A DNA stretch of 37,370 bases from Spirochaetia bacterium (GTDB lineage: Bacteria; Spirochaetota; Spirochaetia; Treponematales; Treponemataceae): assembly GCA_022768865.1 (NCBI GenBank), contig JALELH010000094.1, forward strand, positions 1-37,370, given 5' to 3'. Under the pieces are notes generated by a model. It worked only from the letters and a program-made list of their open reading frames with translations. It was not told where the DNA came from and searched no databases. Below are positions 31,124 to 37,370 of the stretch, piece by piece (the first letter of the stretch is position 1; each line of letters opens with the position of its first letter). A program made the position numbers and the translations under genes.

Positions 31124-32294
31124 GATATTTTTCTCCGGTCTTTTTAACGCATTCAATTACGTAGTCCGTCATTTCTTCCGTCATGTCAGGCCACAGTGGA
31201 ATTGAAATTGTTTCAAGATATTTTTCTTCTGCATTGGGAAAGTTTGCGGCCGTAAAATCAGGGTAGAGGTTCTTCCAGTAAGTAAAATGGAAAATAGGAA
31301 TAAAGTGCATGGAAATGCCAAGGCCGGAATTCTGAAGTTCTTTTGCAAAAGTGTTTCTGTCGCACTTAAGCTTTGCAAGATTAAGTCGCATTAAATAAAG
31401 ATGGCAGGAATCTCCTTCTGACGTTGGCGGTATCTTTATAAAGTCAAGTTTGGAAAATGCTTCGTTGTATTTTGCTACATGAGCTTTCCTTTTCCTGTCA
31501 AATTCAAAGGCACGCTTTAGCTGAACGCGTCCGACGGCAGCAAGAATATCAGGCAGGTTGCTTTTAAAACCCGGTGCAATAATGTCATATTCCCAGCTTG
31601 CCTTGGTTGAAGTGTATCTGTCCCATGCATCCCGGTTCATGCCATGCAGGCGCATCTGGGAAATTCTTTTTGCTATTGCATCGTCATTAGTGGTAACCAT
31701 GCCGCCTTCGCCCGTTGTAATGGTCTTAGTTGCATAAAAACTAAAGACACCTGCGTCTCCTATTGTTCCGGCATAGCCAAGGAGAGTAGGGGAAGGAAAG
31801 GAATGGGCACAGTCTTCAATTACGCGGACATTGTATTTTTTTGCTATTTCCATAATCCTTTTCATGTTGCACACGTTGCCTGCAATATGCACGGGAACAA
31901 TGGCTGCAACATTTTTGCCCTTGCTGCTCTGCAGAATCTTTTCTATGGAATCAGAATCAATGGAATAAGTTTCTTTTTCAATGTCTGCAAAGTAAACGTC
32001 TGCATTAAGATGCCTTGCGCTTGCTGCCGTAGAAACAAAAGTGTAAGGAGTTGTAATGACTGCCTTTCCCTGTTTTACACCGCAGGCTTCCATGGCAAGA
32101 ATCATTCCGCTTGTATTGCTGTTTACGGCAAGGGCGTGTCTGGCTCCGGTTAAAGCGGCAAATTCCTTTTCAAATTCGTGGGCTTCGTTCCCTGTAGTAA
32201 GCCAGCCGGAACGCAGAACCTTTATAACTGCATCTTCTTCTTCTTTTCCTGTAGAAGCCTTAAAAAAAGGAACCGTCATTTTATTATCATTCAT
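31116..32294 (-). CDS. DegT/DnrJ/EryC1 family PLP-dependent aminotransferase
   Basis: A 392-residue sugar aminotransferase. AVNSNTSGMILAMEACG, VITTPYTFVSTA, VIEDCAHSFPS, FSFYATKTITTGEGGMV with the PLP-binding Lys, and APGFKSNLPDILAAVGRVQLKR are family marks. Such enzymes convert keto-sugar nucleotides to amino sugars. The gene follows the nucleotide-sugar dehydratase gene by 43 bases, so the two probably act in sequence in making a surface or flagellin glycan. GAGG lies ahead of the ATG. Confidence 0.93.
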   Translation of the reverse strand: MNDNKMTVPFFKASTGKEEEDAVIKVLRSGWLTTGNEAHEFEKEFAALTGARHALAVNSNTSGMILAMEACGVKQGKAVITTPYTFVSTAASARHLNADVYFADIEKETYSIDSDSIEKILQSSKGKNVAAIVPVHIAGNVCNMKRIMEIAKKYNVRVIEDCAHSFPSPTLLGYAGTIGDAGVFSFYATKTITTGEGGMVTTNDDAIAKRISQMRLHGMNRDAWDRYTSTKASWEYDIIAPGFKSNLPDILAAVGRVQLKRAFEFDRKRKAHVAKYNEAFSKLDFIKIPPTSEGDSCHLYLMRLNLAKLKCDRNTFAKELQNSGLGISMHFIPIFHFTYWKNLYPDFTAANFPNAEEKYLETISIPLWPDMTEEMTDYVIECVKKTGEKYHG

Positions 32295-32337
32295 TGCAAA
32301 CCTCTTTTTTACTTACTGCCACAAAGGACGCAACAAC

Positions 32338-33870
32338 TTAAAGCACAACCTTAACGGAAGTTGCCATGTCTATGTGGAGTCCTTCCTTGTCTTTTTCAAT
32401 GTAGAACTTATCTAAAGTAGGAACTGCCTGCCGCAAAATCTGCTTAAGCTCTATGCTGTTTCTGTAATCCTTTTCCCTGCCTTTGGTAAAAGTGCATATG
32501 GGTTCAAGCTTTTCTAAAAGTTCTTCAAGCTTAAAGTTTTTAGGCGGAATATTTGTAAGCACAAGGATTTTCCTGTATTCCGTAGGCGCAGGTTTTTCTT
32601 CTTCAAGCCAGAGTGGTTCTACAAGACGTTCGCCCCTGCGGCATCCTATATACTGGATTTTAATTTCTTCATCAGGAACAAAGCCTGAAAACTTAATGAT
32701 CTGCCGTGCCAGGTCAACAATCTTAACAGGGTCTCCCATATCAAGAAGATAGCTGAAACCGTTTCTGCCCACGCCTCCAGTCTGAAGAACAAGAGAACAT
32801 GCTTCAGGAATGGTCATAAAATAGCGTTCCATTTCCGGATCCGTAACCGTAACAGGACCGCCGTTTTTAATCTGTTCCATAAAGATAGGCAGGATTGAAC
32901 CCCTGCTGCCAAGAACATTTCCGAAGCGTACAAACATAAAGGACTGGTTTTCCCTTGCCTTTTTAGAATATTCGTTGACAAGCTTTTCGCACAGCATTTT
33001 GCTTACGCCGTAAACGCTTACAGGTTCTACAGCCTTGTCCGTAGAAATAAGGACGAACTTCTGCACGTTGAATTCAAGGCAGGCGTCCAGAAGGTTCTTT
33101 GTCCCAAAAACATTGTTTTCAATTGCCGCAACGGAATTTTCTTCCATCATGGGCACATGCTTGTATGCTGCACAATGGAAAATAACATCTGCATGGGTAT
33201 GGGAAATTATATAGCGCACGTACTCCCTGTCTTTCATGTCTCCGATAATGGGAACAACAGATGCCTTCTGCCCTATGCCTTCATTCTGCAAAACGTGAAG
33301 TTCACGGTAAATGTTTACAATGGAATTTTCCCCGTGGCCAAAAAGATAAAGGCGTTCAGCACCGCCTGAAAGAAGCTGCCGTGCAAGTTCGCTGCCGATG
33401 GAGCCTCCTGCACCCGTAATCAGAACCCTTTTGCCGCGCAGATAGGAAAGGCTTTTTGTAAGGGGAATTACAACTGGCGTGCGCCCTAAAATATCAAGGG
33501 GGTTTATGTCACGTGCCTGTATAAAGTGAGCCTTGCCGTCAATAACCTGGCTTATGGAAGGCAGAATCTTGATTGCCGTAAAGCCGCACTTTTTTAAGGC
33601 AGAATAGATTTCACGGATTCTTTCCGTGCCTGCGCTGGGAATTGCAATTATTGCCTGGTCAGAAGAAGGATCCGGGTTAAGGGCATCTGCCATATTTTCT
33701 ATGGGACCTAAAACCGGAATGCCTTCTATCTTTGTTCCGATTAAGTCCTTATCATCATCCAGGAACGCTGCAACAGTGCCGAAAATCTTTTTTGAGATAA
33801 TGTCCTTTGCAATCATCTGACCTGCAAAACCTGCACCGATAATATACAGCCTGCTTTCTGTGCTATTCAT
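32338..33870 (-). CDS. FlaA1/PglF-like nucleotide-sugar 4,6-dehydratase, no membrane part
   Basis: A 510-residue protein. An N-terminal Rossmann-like CoA-binding-type domain (LYIIGAGFAGQMIAKDI) is followed by an SDR domain with GAGGSIGSELARQLL, HCAAYKHVPMMEEN, LISTDKAVEPVSVYGVSK (the YxxxK pair) and RFGNVLGSRGSILPIF. Related dehydratases such as PglF and CapD have four N-terminal membrane helices, which are missing here, so this is a soluble form. The start at 33870 is supported by GAGG six bases upstream. It starts 32 bases after nrdR and precedes the DegT gene. The product is probably a 4-keto-6-deoxy UDP-sugar. Confidence 0.9.
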   Translation of the reverse strand: MNSTESRLYIIGAGFAGQMIAKDIISKKIFGTVAAFLDDDKDLIGTKIEGIPVLGPIENMADALNPDPSSDQAIIAIPSAGTERIREIYSALKKCGFTAIKILPSISQVIDGKAHFIQARDINPLDILGRTPVVIPLTKSLSYLRGKRVLITGAGGSIGSELARQLLSGGAERLYLFGHGENSIVNIYRELHVLQNEGIGQKASVVPIIGDMKDREYVRYIISHTHADVIFHCAAYKHVPMMEENSVAAIENNVFGTKNLLDACLEFNVQKFVLISTDKAVEPVSVYGVSKMLCEKLVNEYSKKARENQSFMFVRFGNVLGSRGSILPIFMEQIKNGGPVTVTDPEMERYFMTIPEACSLVLQTGGVGRNGFSYLLDMGDPVKIVDLARQIIKFSGFVPDEEIKIQYIGCRRGERLVEPLWLEEEKPAPTEYRKILVLTNIPPKNFKLEELLEKLEPICTFTKGREKDYRNSIELKQILRQAVPTLDKFYIEKDKEGLHIDMATSVKVVL

Positions 33871-33902
33871 TTTAGCCTCGTGCATTGATAGTCACCGTAA
33901 AA

Positions 33903-34358
33903 TCAAAGTGAAATCTTCTTTACTTCTTCAACAAATTCATCAAGGTTGTTGAATTTTCTGTAAACGCTTGCAAAACGGATGTATGCAACTTTATCCAGCG
34001 TGCTGAGCCTTTTTAAAACAATCTCGCCAAGGTCGGAAGTAGAAATTTCGCGGCCTGCCTTGCCCATGGTGTAGGCTTCGTCTTCAATTTCGTTAAGCAC
34101 CTGATCCTTTAAGTCTGTAGAAATAGGACGCTTTTCAAGGGCGCGTTCAATTCCCTTTGCTATTTTCTTAATGTCAAAAGGCTGCCTTCTGCCGTCTCGC
34201 TTGACAACCATAAACTGCCTTTCTTCTATCCTTTCAAAACTTGTAAACCTCTGGCCGCAGGAAAGGCATTCCCTTCTGCGCCTTATGCTTTCGCCGTTTG
34301 CCAGCTGTCGCGATTCCAAAACCTTATCATCAAAGCTGCCGCAGTATGGACATCTCAT
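33903..34358 (-). CDS. nrdR: Transcriptional repressor NrdR
   Basis: A 151-residue repressor of ribonucleotide reductase genes. An N-terminal zinc ribbon (CPYCGS and CLSCGQRF) is followed by an ATP-cone domain (VVKRDGRRQPFD, DEAYTMGKAGREISTSDLGEIVLKRL). It senses ATP/dATP. It is placed first in a minus-strand run with the sugar and molybdenum-hydroxylase genes, an unusual partner set. AAGGGG precedes the ATG. Confidence 0.95.
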   Translation of the reverse strand: MRCPYCGSFDDKVLESRQLANGESIRRRRECLSCGQRFTSFERIEERQFMVVKRDGRRQPFDIKKIAKGIERALEKRPISTDLKDQVLNEIEDEAYTMGKAGREISTSDLGEIVLKRLSTLDKVAYIRFASVYRKFNNLDEFVEEVKKISL

Positions 34359-34386
34359 TTTTATCCCCTTGTTAAATTATCTTCTT

Positions 34387-34415
34387 ATAATAGCAACGAA
34401 ACATCATAAAAACAA
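34387..34415 (-). promoter_or_regulatory. Promoter of the nrdR operon
   Basis: On the minus strand TTGTTT, 17 bases, TATTAT, followed by a leader of about 22 bases with AAGGGG. It probably drives nrdR and the five genes downstream. Confidence 0.55.
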
Positions 34416-34432
34416 GGGCATATTATTTATAA

Positions 34433-34624
34433 AGGCCGAATGCCGGTGCATAAAAGAACTAATGGTTTAAAGAAAAATATACGCCTTTCGGCAGAACCGG
34501 CCCTGAAAAAAAGGCTTCCGCACTTCGTTTGTGCAGATTTTTTTTCATTGCCGAACCTGCCTACGGCGTATAATTAAATAAACCCTGTATATGCCATATT
34601 GTTGTAAAATCCGTCATTCGACCT
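34433..34624. repeat. Nested palindromic element E, copy 2 (inverted)
   Basis: The core, 34479-34571, is the reverse complement of the core at 27404-27504 with only scattered differences. It ends in ATACGCC and GGCGTAT and carries compensated changes. An outer inverted repeat, AGGCCGAATG (34433-34442) and CATTCGACCT (34615-34624), again surrounds it at similar distance, so both copies have the same nested design. It lies in the 367-base gap between the divergent nrdR and flavodiiron genes. Confidence 0.88.
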
Positions 34625-34725
34625 GATAAATTAATAAAAAGGCATAATTTCCTTAGTATTTTTTTAAGAATTGCATTATATTTTAAGTATTCAGTATCAA
34701 TAAAATGACTTTACAGGAGCAATAC

Positions 34726-35886
34726 ATGACAGTTAGCGAATCAATTAAGTATGCCGGTGTAGATGACCACAAAATAGATTTTTTTGAAGGTCAGTTTGAA
34801 GTGCCGCTGGGAATGGCCTACAATTCCTATGTAATCCTTGACGACAAAATTGCCGTAATGGACAGCGTAGACCAGAACTTCGGTGAACAGTGGCTTAAAA
34901 ACATTGAATCCATAACTTCCAAGGCACCGGATTATCTTATTGTTCAGCACATGGAAATGGACCATTCTGCAAACATAAAGCTCTTTATGGAAAAGTATCC
35001 CCAGGCAAAAATCGTAGCATCAAAAATGGCCTTTAACATTATGAAGTGCTACTTCGGCACGGATTTTGCAGACCGTCAGGTTGTAGCCGCAGAAGGAACA
35101 AAGCTTGAACTTGGCAAACACGTGCTTAACTTCATTACGGCACCAAACGTTCACTGGCCGGAAGTATTAATGACATACGAAAGCACGGAAAAAGTCCTCT
35201 TCAGTGCAGACGCCTTTGGTAAATTCGGCGCCAACGACGTTGAAGACCCGGAAGGGTGGGCTTGTGAAGCACGCCGCTACTATTTTGGCATTGTAGGCAA
35301 ATTCGGCGCAAATGTTCAGGCTGTATTAAAAAAGGCTGCCGGACTGCAGATAGAAAAAATCTGTTCCCTCCACGGACCTGTCCTAGATAAAGACATTGCC
35401 AATTACATTAATTACTACAATATATGGTCAGCCTATGATGCAGAAACGGAAGGAGTCTTTATTGCATACACTTCAGTTTACGGCAATACAAAAAAAGCAG
35501 CAGAAAAACTTGCAGAAATCCTTAAGGCAAAAGGCTGCCCAAAAGTTGCCATAGCAGACCTTGCCCGTGAAGACACTTACGAATGCGTAGAAGATGCCTT
35601 CCGCTACAGCAAGCTTGTCCTTGCAAGCACAACCTATAACGGAGAAGTTTTCCCTGCCATGCGCGAATTCATCCAGCATCTTACGGAACGCAATTTCCAG
35701 AAGCGCACTGTTGCATTTATAGAAAACGGTGCATGGGCTCCCCGTGCTGCAAAAGTCATGGCAGACATGTTTGCCCAGAGCAAGGATATAAAGCTTTGCC
35801 AGACCGGCGTTTCCATTAAGATTGCCGTCAACGACGCAGTTAATGCCCAGCTTGAAAACCTTGCCGCCGAACTTTTAGCCGGTTAA
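34726..35886 (+). CDS. Flavodiiron protein (A-type flavoprotein, FprA/ROO family)
   Basis: A 386-residue protein. The beta-lactamase-like domain carries the diiron ligands in HMEMDH, NVHWPE, SADAFG and LHGPVL. The C-terminal flavodoxin domain has YTSVYGNTKKAAEK for FMN binding. Flavodiiron proteins reduce O2 to water or NO to N2O and protect anaerobes. The start at 34726 is chosen because AGGAG lies seven bases upstream; an ATG at 34705 lies before that ribosome site. It stands alone with its own terminator. Confidence 0.95.
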   Translation: MTVSESIKYAGVDDHKIDFFEGQFEVPLGMAYNSYVILDDKIAVMDSVDQNFGEQWLKNIESITSKAPDYLIVQHMEMDHSANIKLFMEKYPQAKIVASKMAFNIMKCYFGTDFADRQVVAAEGTKLELGKHVLNFITAPNVHWPEVLMTYESTEKVLFSADAFGKFGANDVEDPEGWACEARRYYFGIVGKFGANVQAVLKKAAGLQIEKICSLHGPVLDKDIANYINYYNIWSAYDAETEGVFIAYTSVYGNTKKAAEKLAEILKAKGCPKVAIADLAREDTYECVEDAFRYSKLVLASTTYNGEVFPAMREFIQHLTERNFQKRTVAFIENGAWAPRAAKVMADMFAQSKDIKLCQTGVSIKIAVNDAVNAQLENLAAELLAG

Positions 35887-35915
35887 TCCATTTATAAATA
35901 TACCTTATTCCTTTG

Positions 35916-35953
35916 GGCCTCCGTAGTTACCGCTGCGGAGGCCTTTCTTTTTC
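35916..35953 (+). terminator. Rho-independent terminator of the flavodiiron gene
   Basis: GGCCTCCG and CGGAGGCC form a perfect eight-pair stem around a 12-base loop, followed by TTTCTTTTT. Confidence 0.9.
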
Positions 35954-36032
35954 TGAAGCACACTCTTTTGTTAAACCCGCTTTCCGTGGTTCCGCTACCG
36001 CTCATTCCCAGGGCTGTCCAATAAGTTTACCT

Positions 36033-36075
36033 GCACGTCATTCTGAAAAATGCGCAGCATTTGTTCAGAATCTGC
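36033..36075 (-). repeat. Dispersed palindromic repeat D, copy 3 (inverted)
   Basis: On the minus strand it reads GCAGATTCTGA-ACAAATGCTG-CGCATTTTTCAGAATGACGT, near-identical to the copies at 4648 and 5933 but lacking the second AGAATGACGT block. This one is in a core region, so the repeat is not limited to the accessory island. The rest of the gap 35954-36148 holds no recognisable gene. Confidence 0.85.
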
Positions 36076-36148
36076 AAATGAAAAGCAACACAGCCCCCGG
36101 AACGCCTGCGGCGCCACTCCAATCGAGGCTAGGCTTAAGTAAAACAAC

Positions 36149-36177
36149 TTGTTTTTTTCCAAATATAGTCGTATAGT
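36149..36177 (+). promoter_or_regulatory. Promoter of the small secreted protein gene (leaderless type)
   Basis: TTGTTT, 17 bases, TATAGT, then 7 bases to the ATG at 36185. No ribosome site is present. Confidence 0.5.
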
Positions 36178-36184
36178 TTATCAA

Positions 36185-36607
36185 ATGCAGAGAAAACTAA
36201 TAATTCTATTCACGTTTATTTTTGTCAATGTTTCTATTTTTGCCTATTCACCCTATGTGAAGTGTGATCCGTTTACAGAAAAAGAACCGGATGTAGTTCT
36301 GAAGCTTGATGATGCTGAAGACAAATTTTTCCTGATAAATTCAACTGACAGAGAAATTCTTCTGCTTATCAGGGGAAAAGGTAAGAAAGATAACTGGTTT
36401 GCCATAAAGGGCTATGAAAATGTTATAAAAATTGCTCCCAATTCTAAGCTTGAACTCCTTGACGACGACCTTGATGATGTAAAGTATCTGAATATCTACC
36501 TTCCAAAAGAATTTGAGAATATTAAGGTTGTTGATATTGTAAAGCATTCTGATTTGTATTTAACCCTAAAGGAAAAGGAACAGCTGGAGTCTAGCCTTGA
36601 ATGGTAA
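36185..36607 (+). CDS. Small secreted hypothetical protein
   Basis: A 140-residue protein with a signal peptide (RKLIILFTFIFVNVSIFA, residues 3-20). The mature part is small, acidic and rich in beta-type segments (VVLKLDDAEDKFFLIN, EILLLIRGKG), ending KEKEQLESSLEW. No family was recognised and there is no lipobox. The start at 36185 is chosen because a 17-base-spaced promoter lies seven bases upstream and the signal peptide begins there. Confidence 0.6.
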   Translation: MQRKLIILFTFIFVNVSIFAYSPYVKCDPFTEKEPDVVLKLDDAEDKFFLINSTDREILLLIRGKGKKDNWFAIKGYENVIKIAPNSKLELLDDDLDDVKYLNIYLPKEFENIKVVDIVKHSDLYLTLKEKEQLESSLEW

Positions 36608-36892
36608 AACTTTATTGAACTTATTTCCCGTTAAAGTTAATTTTCTTTGTTAATGCTGCTTTACGTTGTTATATTTCTGTCTAAAGCAGTTCCTTAACGC
36701 CGTGCTTTAATTTGCTTTACCAATTTATAGCCAAACCTTGCATAACGCTGGCATTACGCCGGCGTTTTTTTGTTTTAAACTGCCTGTAAAATTGGCGTAA
36801 CAGTATGTTGTTTCTGAATCAGCCATCCTGCACCTGCCGGACAGAAGAATTGCCTGCTTTCTACTGCATTACTTAACGGCTGCATCATACCT
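36608..36892. other. Intergenic stretch with one terminator
   Basis: There is no gene. The only feature seen is the terminator-like hairpin at 36744-36772. The segment 36773-36890 shows nothing recognisable. Confidence 0.6.
36744..36772 (+). terminator. Probable Rho-independent terminator
   Basis: AACGCTGGC and GCCGGCGTT pair with one G-T wobble around a short loop and are followed by a T7 run. It lies 137 bases after the small secreted protein gene. Confidence 0.8.
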
Positions 36893-37053
36893 GCATATGT
36901 GCATATGCAGACATCGCATATGTGCATATGCAACTACCGAATATGTACATATGCAACTAACGAATATGTGCATATGCAGATACCGCATATGAGCATATGC
37001 AGAAATGGCATATGTACATATACTGCAATGGAATATGTGCATATGCCGGATAG
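36893..37053. repeat. Palindrome array C, 23-bp period (seven units)
   Basis: Units start at 36893, 36916, 36939, 36962, 36985, 37008 and 37031, each exactly 23 bases apart. The core is GCATATG-NN-CATATGC (the two middle bases vary: TG, TA, AG), followed by a seven-base spacer close to AGATACC. Substitutions are confined to few positions. It lies about 200 bases upstream of the putative rRNA promoter. An open stretch across it reflects the repeat and is not a gene. Confidence 0.93.
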
Positions 37054-37197
37054 GGTAAGGTTGCATGCCGGCCAGTGAATGACGGCTGCCACTGCCTGCC
37101 GGCGCCAGATTTCTGCGGCAGTTCACTGCAGTAAACCTGATAAAGCCACTTTCCGGGATGCAGCCGGCATAAAACAGGCCGGATATGGCCTGCCTGC

Positions 37198-37236
37198 AAA
37201 AAAAACATGAAAAAAACTAAAAAAAGTTTAAAAAAA
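37198..37236 (+). promoter_or_regulatory. Phased A-tracts upstream of the rRNA-type promoter
   Basis: A-tracts of 8, 7, 7 and 7 bases are centred near 37201, 37213, 37222 and 37233, about one helical turn apart, ending 13 bases before the -35 box. This is the pattern of an UP element and intrinsically curved DNA, typical of rRNA promoters. Confidence 0.7.
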
Positions 37237-37249
37237 GCGCATTCCGCTA

Positions 37250-37278
37250 TTGACACTTTTTTCATTCGGATATATATT
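37250..37278 (+). promoter_or_regulatory. Promoter of a probable rRNA operon
   Basis: Perfect TTGACA, 17 bases, TATATT. Together with the A-tracts upstream and the boxB/boxA-like leader downstream it marks the start of a stable-RNA operon. Confidence 0.75.
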
Positions 37279-37286
37279 CTCTCTCA

Positions 37287-37338
37287 CCGTCGCAAAACGG
37301 TGTGCAGCTCCAGAAGCTGCGGTTCTTTGACATGACTA
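37287..37338 (+). promoter_or_regulatory. boxB- and boxA-like rRNA antitermination leader
   Basis: CACCGT-CGCAAA-ACGGTG and GCAGCT-CCAGA-AGCTGC are two short hairpins, followed by GGTTCTTTGACATGA, close to the boxA consensus TGCTCTTTAACA. In bacteria this order marks rRNA operon leaders where NusB/NusE assemble. The 16S gene should begin beyond the window edge; it is not seen here. Confidence 0.7.
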
Positions 37339-37370
37339 GTGAAGGAAAATAAAGACAAATCATATATGTC

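Noticed and set aside
35913..36176. Small protein after the flavodiiron gene
   Set aside because: It starts inside the terminator hairpin and runs through repeat D; there is no ribosome site.
36869..37265. Two overlapping minus-strand frames rich in Tyr, His and Ile
   Set aside because: They are translations of the GCATATG repeat array; periodic codon content reflects the 23-base unit.

Overview
The window looks like a chromosomal segment of a host-associated Treponema. The evidence is a tandem pair of spirochaete flagellar sheath (FlaA) genes behind a consensus promoter, a GAF/HD-GYP protein, the infC-rpmI-rplT block followed by a coiled-coil gene and zapA, ruvA-ruvB-queA in a row, moderately low G+C, and core proteins with a treponemal flavour. 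The species cannot be fixed from the sequence alone.

Region 1 (1-6900) is an accessory island. It opens with the 3' end of an IS3-type insertion sequence and a ten-G tract in front of a DUF4422 glycosyltransferase-like gene. It continues with a zeta-toxin-like P-loop kinase and its small upstream partner, an AAA/DUF4143 ATPase with a coupled small gene, an Rpn-type nuclease gene broken by two in-frame TAG codons, and a HepT/MntA-like (HEPN/nucleotidyltransferase) pair. Three tandem arrays of short palindromes with a 22-bp period lie between these genes, two of them combined with a second dispersed palindromic repeat.

Region 2 (6900-19100) holds chromosomal genes. A four-gene phospho-signalling cluster comes first: FHA protein, PPP-type phosphatase, transmembrane Hanks-type Ser/Thr kinase, and a winged-helix protein. 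Then come nicotinate phosphoribosyltransferase, a short-chain dehydrogenase, a GH3 glycosidase, an RsmB-like rRNA methyltransferase, a GAF/HD-GYP protein, and on the minus strand infC-rpmI-rplT, a coiled-coil gene, zapA and a YaiI/YqxD gene.

Region 3 (19100-27400) holds a membrane protein, class II aldolase, the flaA pair, a MATE transporter, ruvA, ruvB and queA. Region 4 (27500-34400, minus strand) reads as one unit: nrdR, a FlaA1/PglF-like nucleotide-sugar dehydratase, a DegT aminotransferase and three divergent molybdenum-hydroxylase subunits. Region 5 (34700-37370) holds a flavodiiron protein, a small secreted protein, and at the right edge a strong promoter with phased A-tracts, boxB-like and boxA-like elements that look like an rRNA operon leader; the 16S gene itself lies outside.

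Three signals stand out. First, five intergenic tandem arrays of short palindromes share a strict 22- or 23-bp period although their sequences fall into three unrelated families (TATGG/CCATA type, GGTGTAATATGCACC type, GCATATG-NN-CATATGC type). Second, several genes have a -10 hexamer only 6 or 7 bases in front of the start codon and no Shine-Dalgarno, which predicts leaderless mRNAs. Third, a roughly 100-bp palindromic element nested inside a second inverted repeat occurs twice in opposite orientation.
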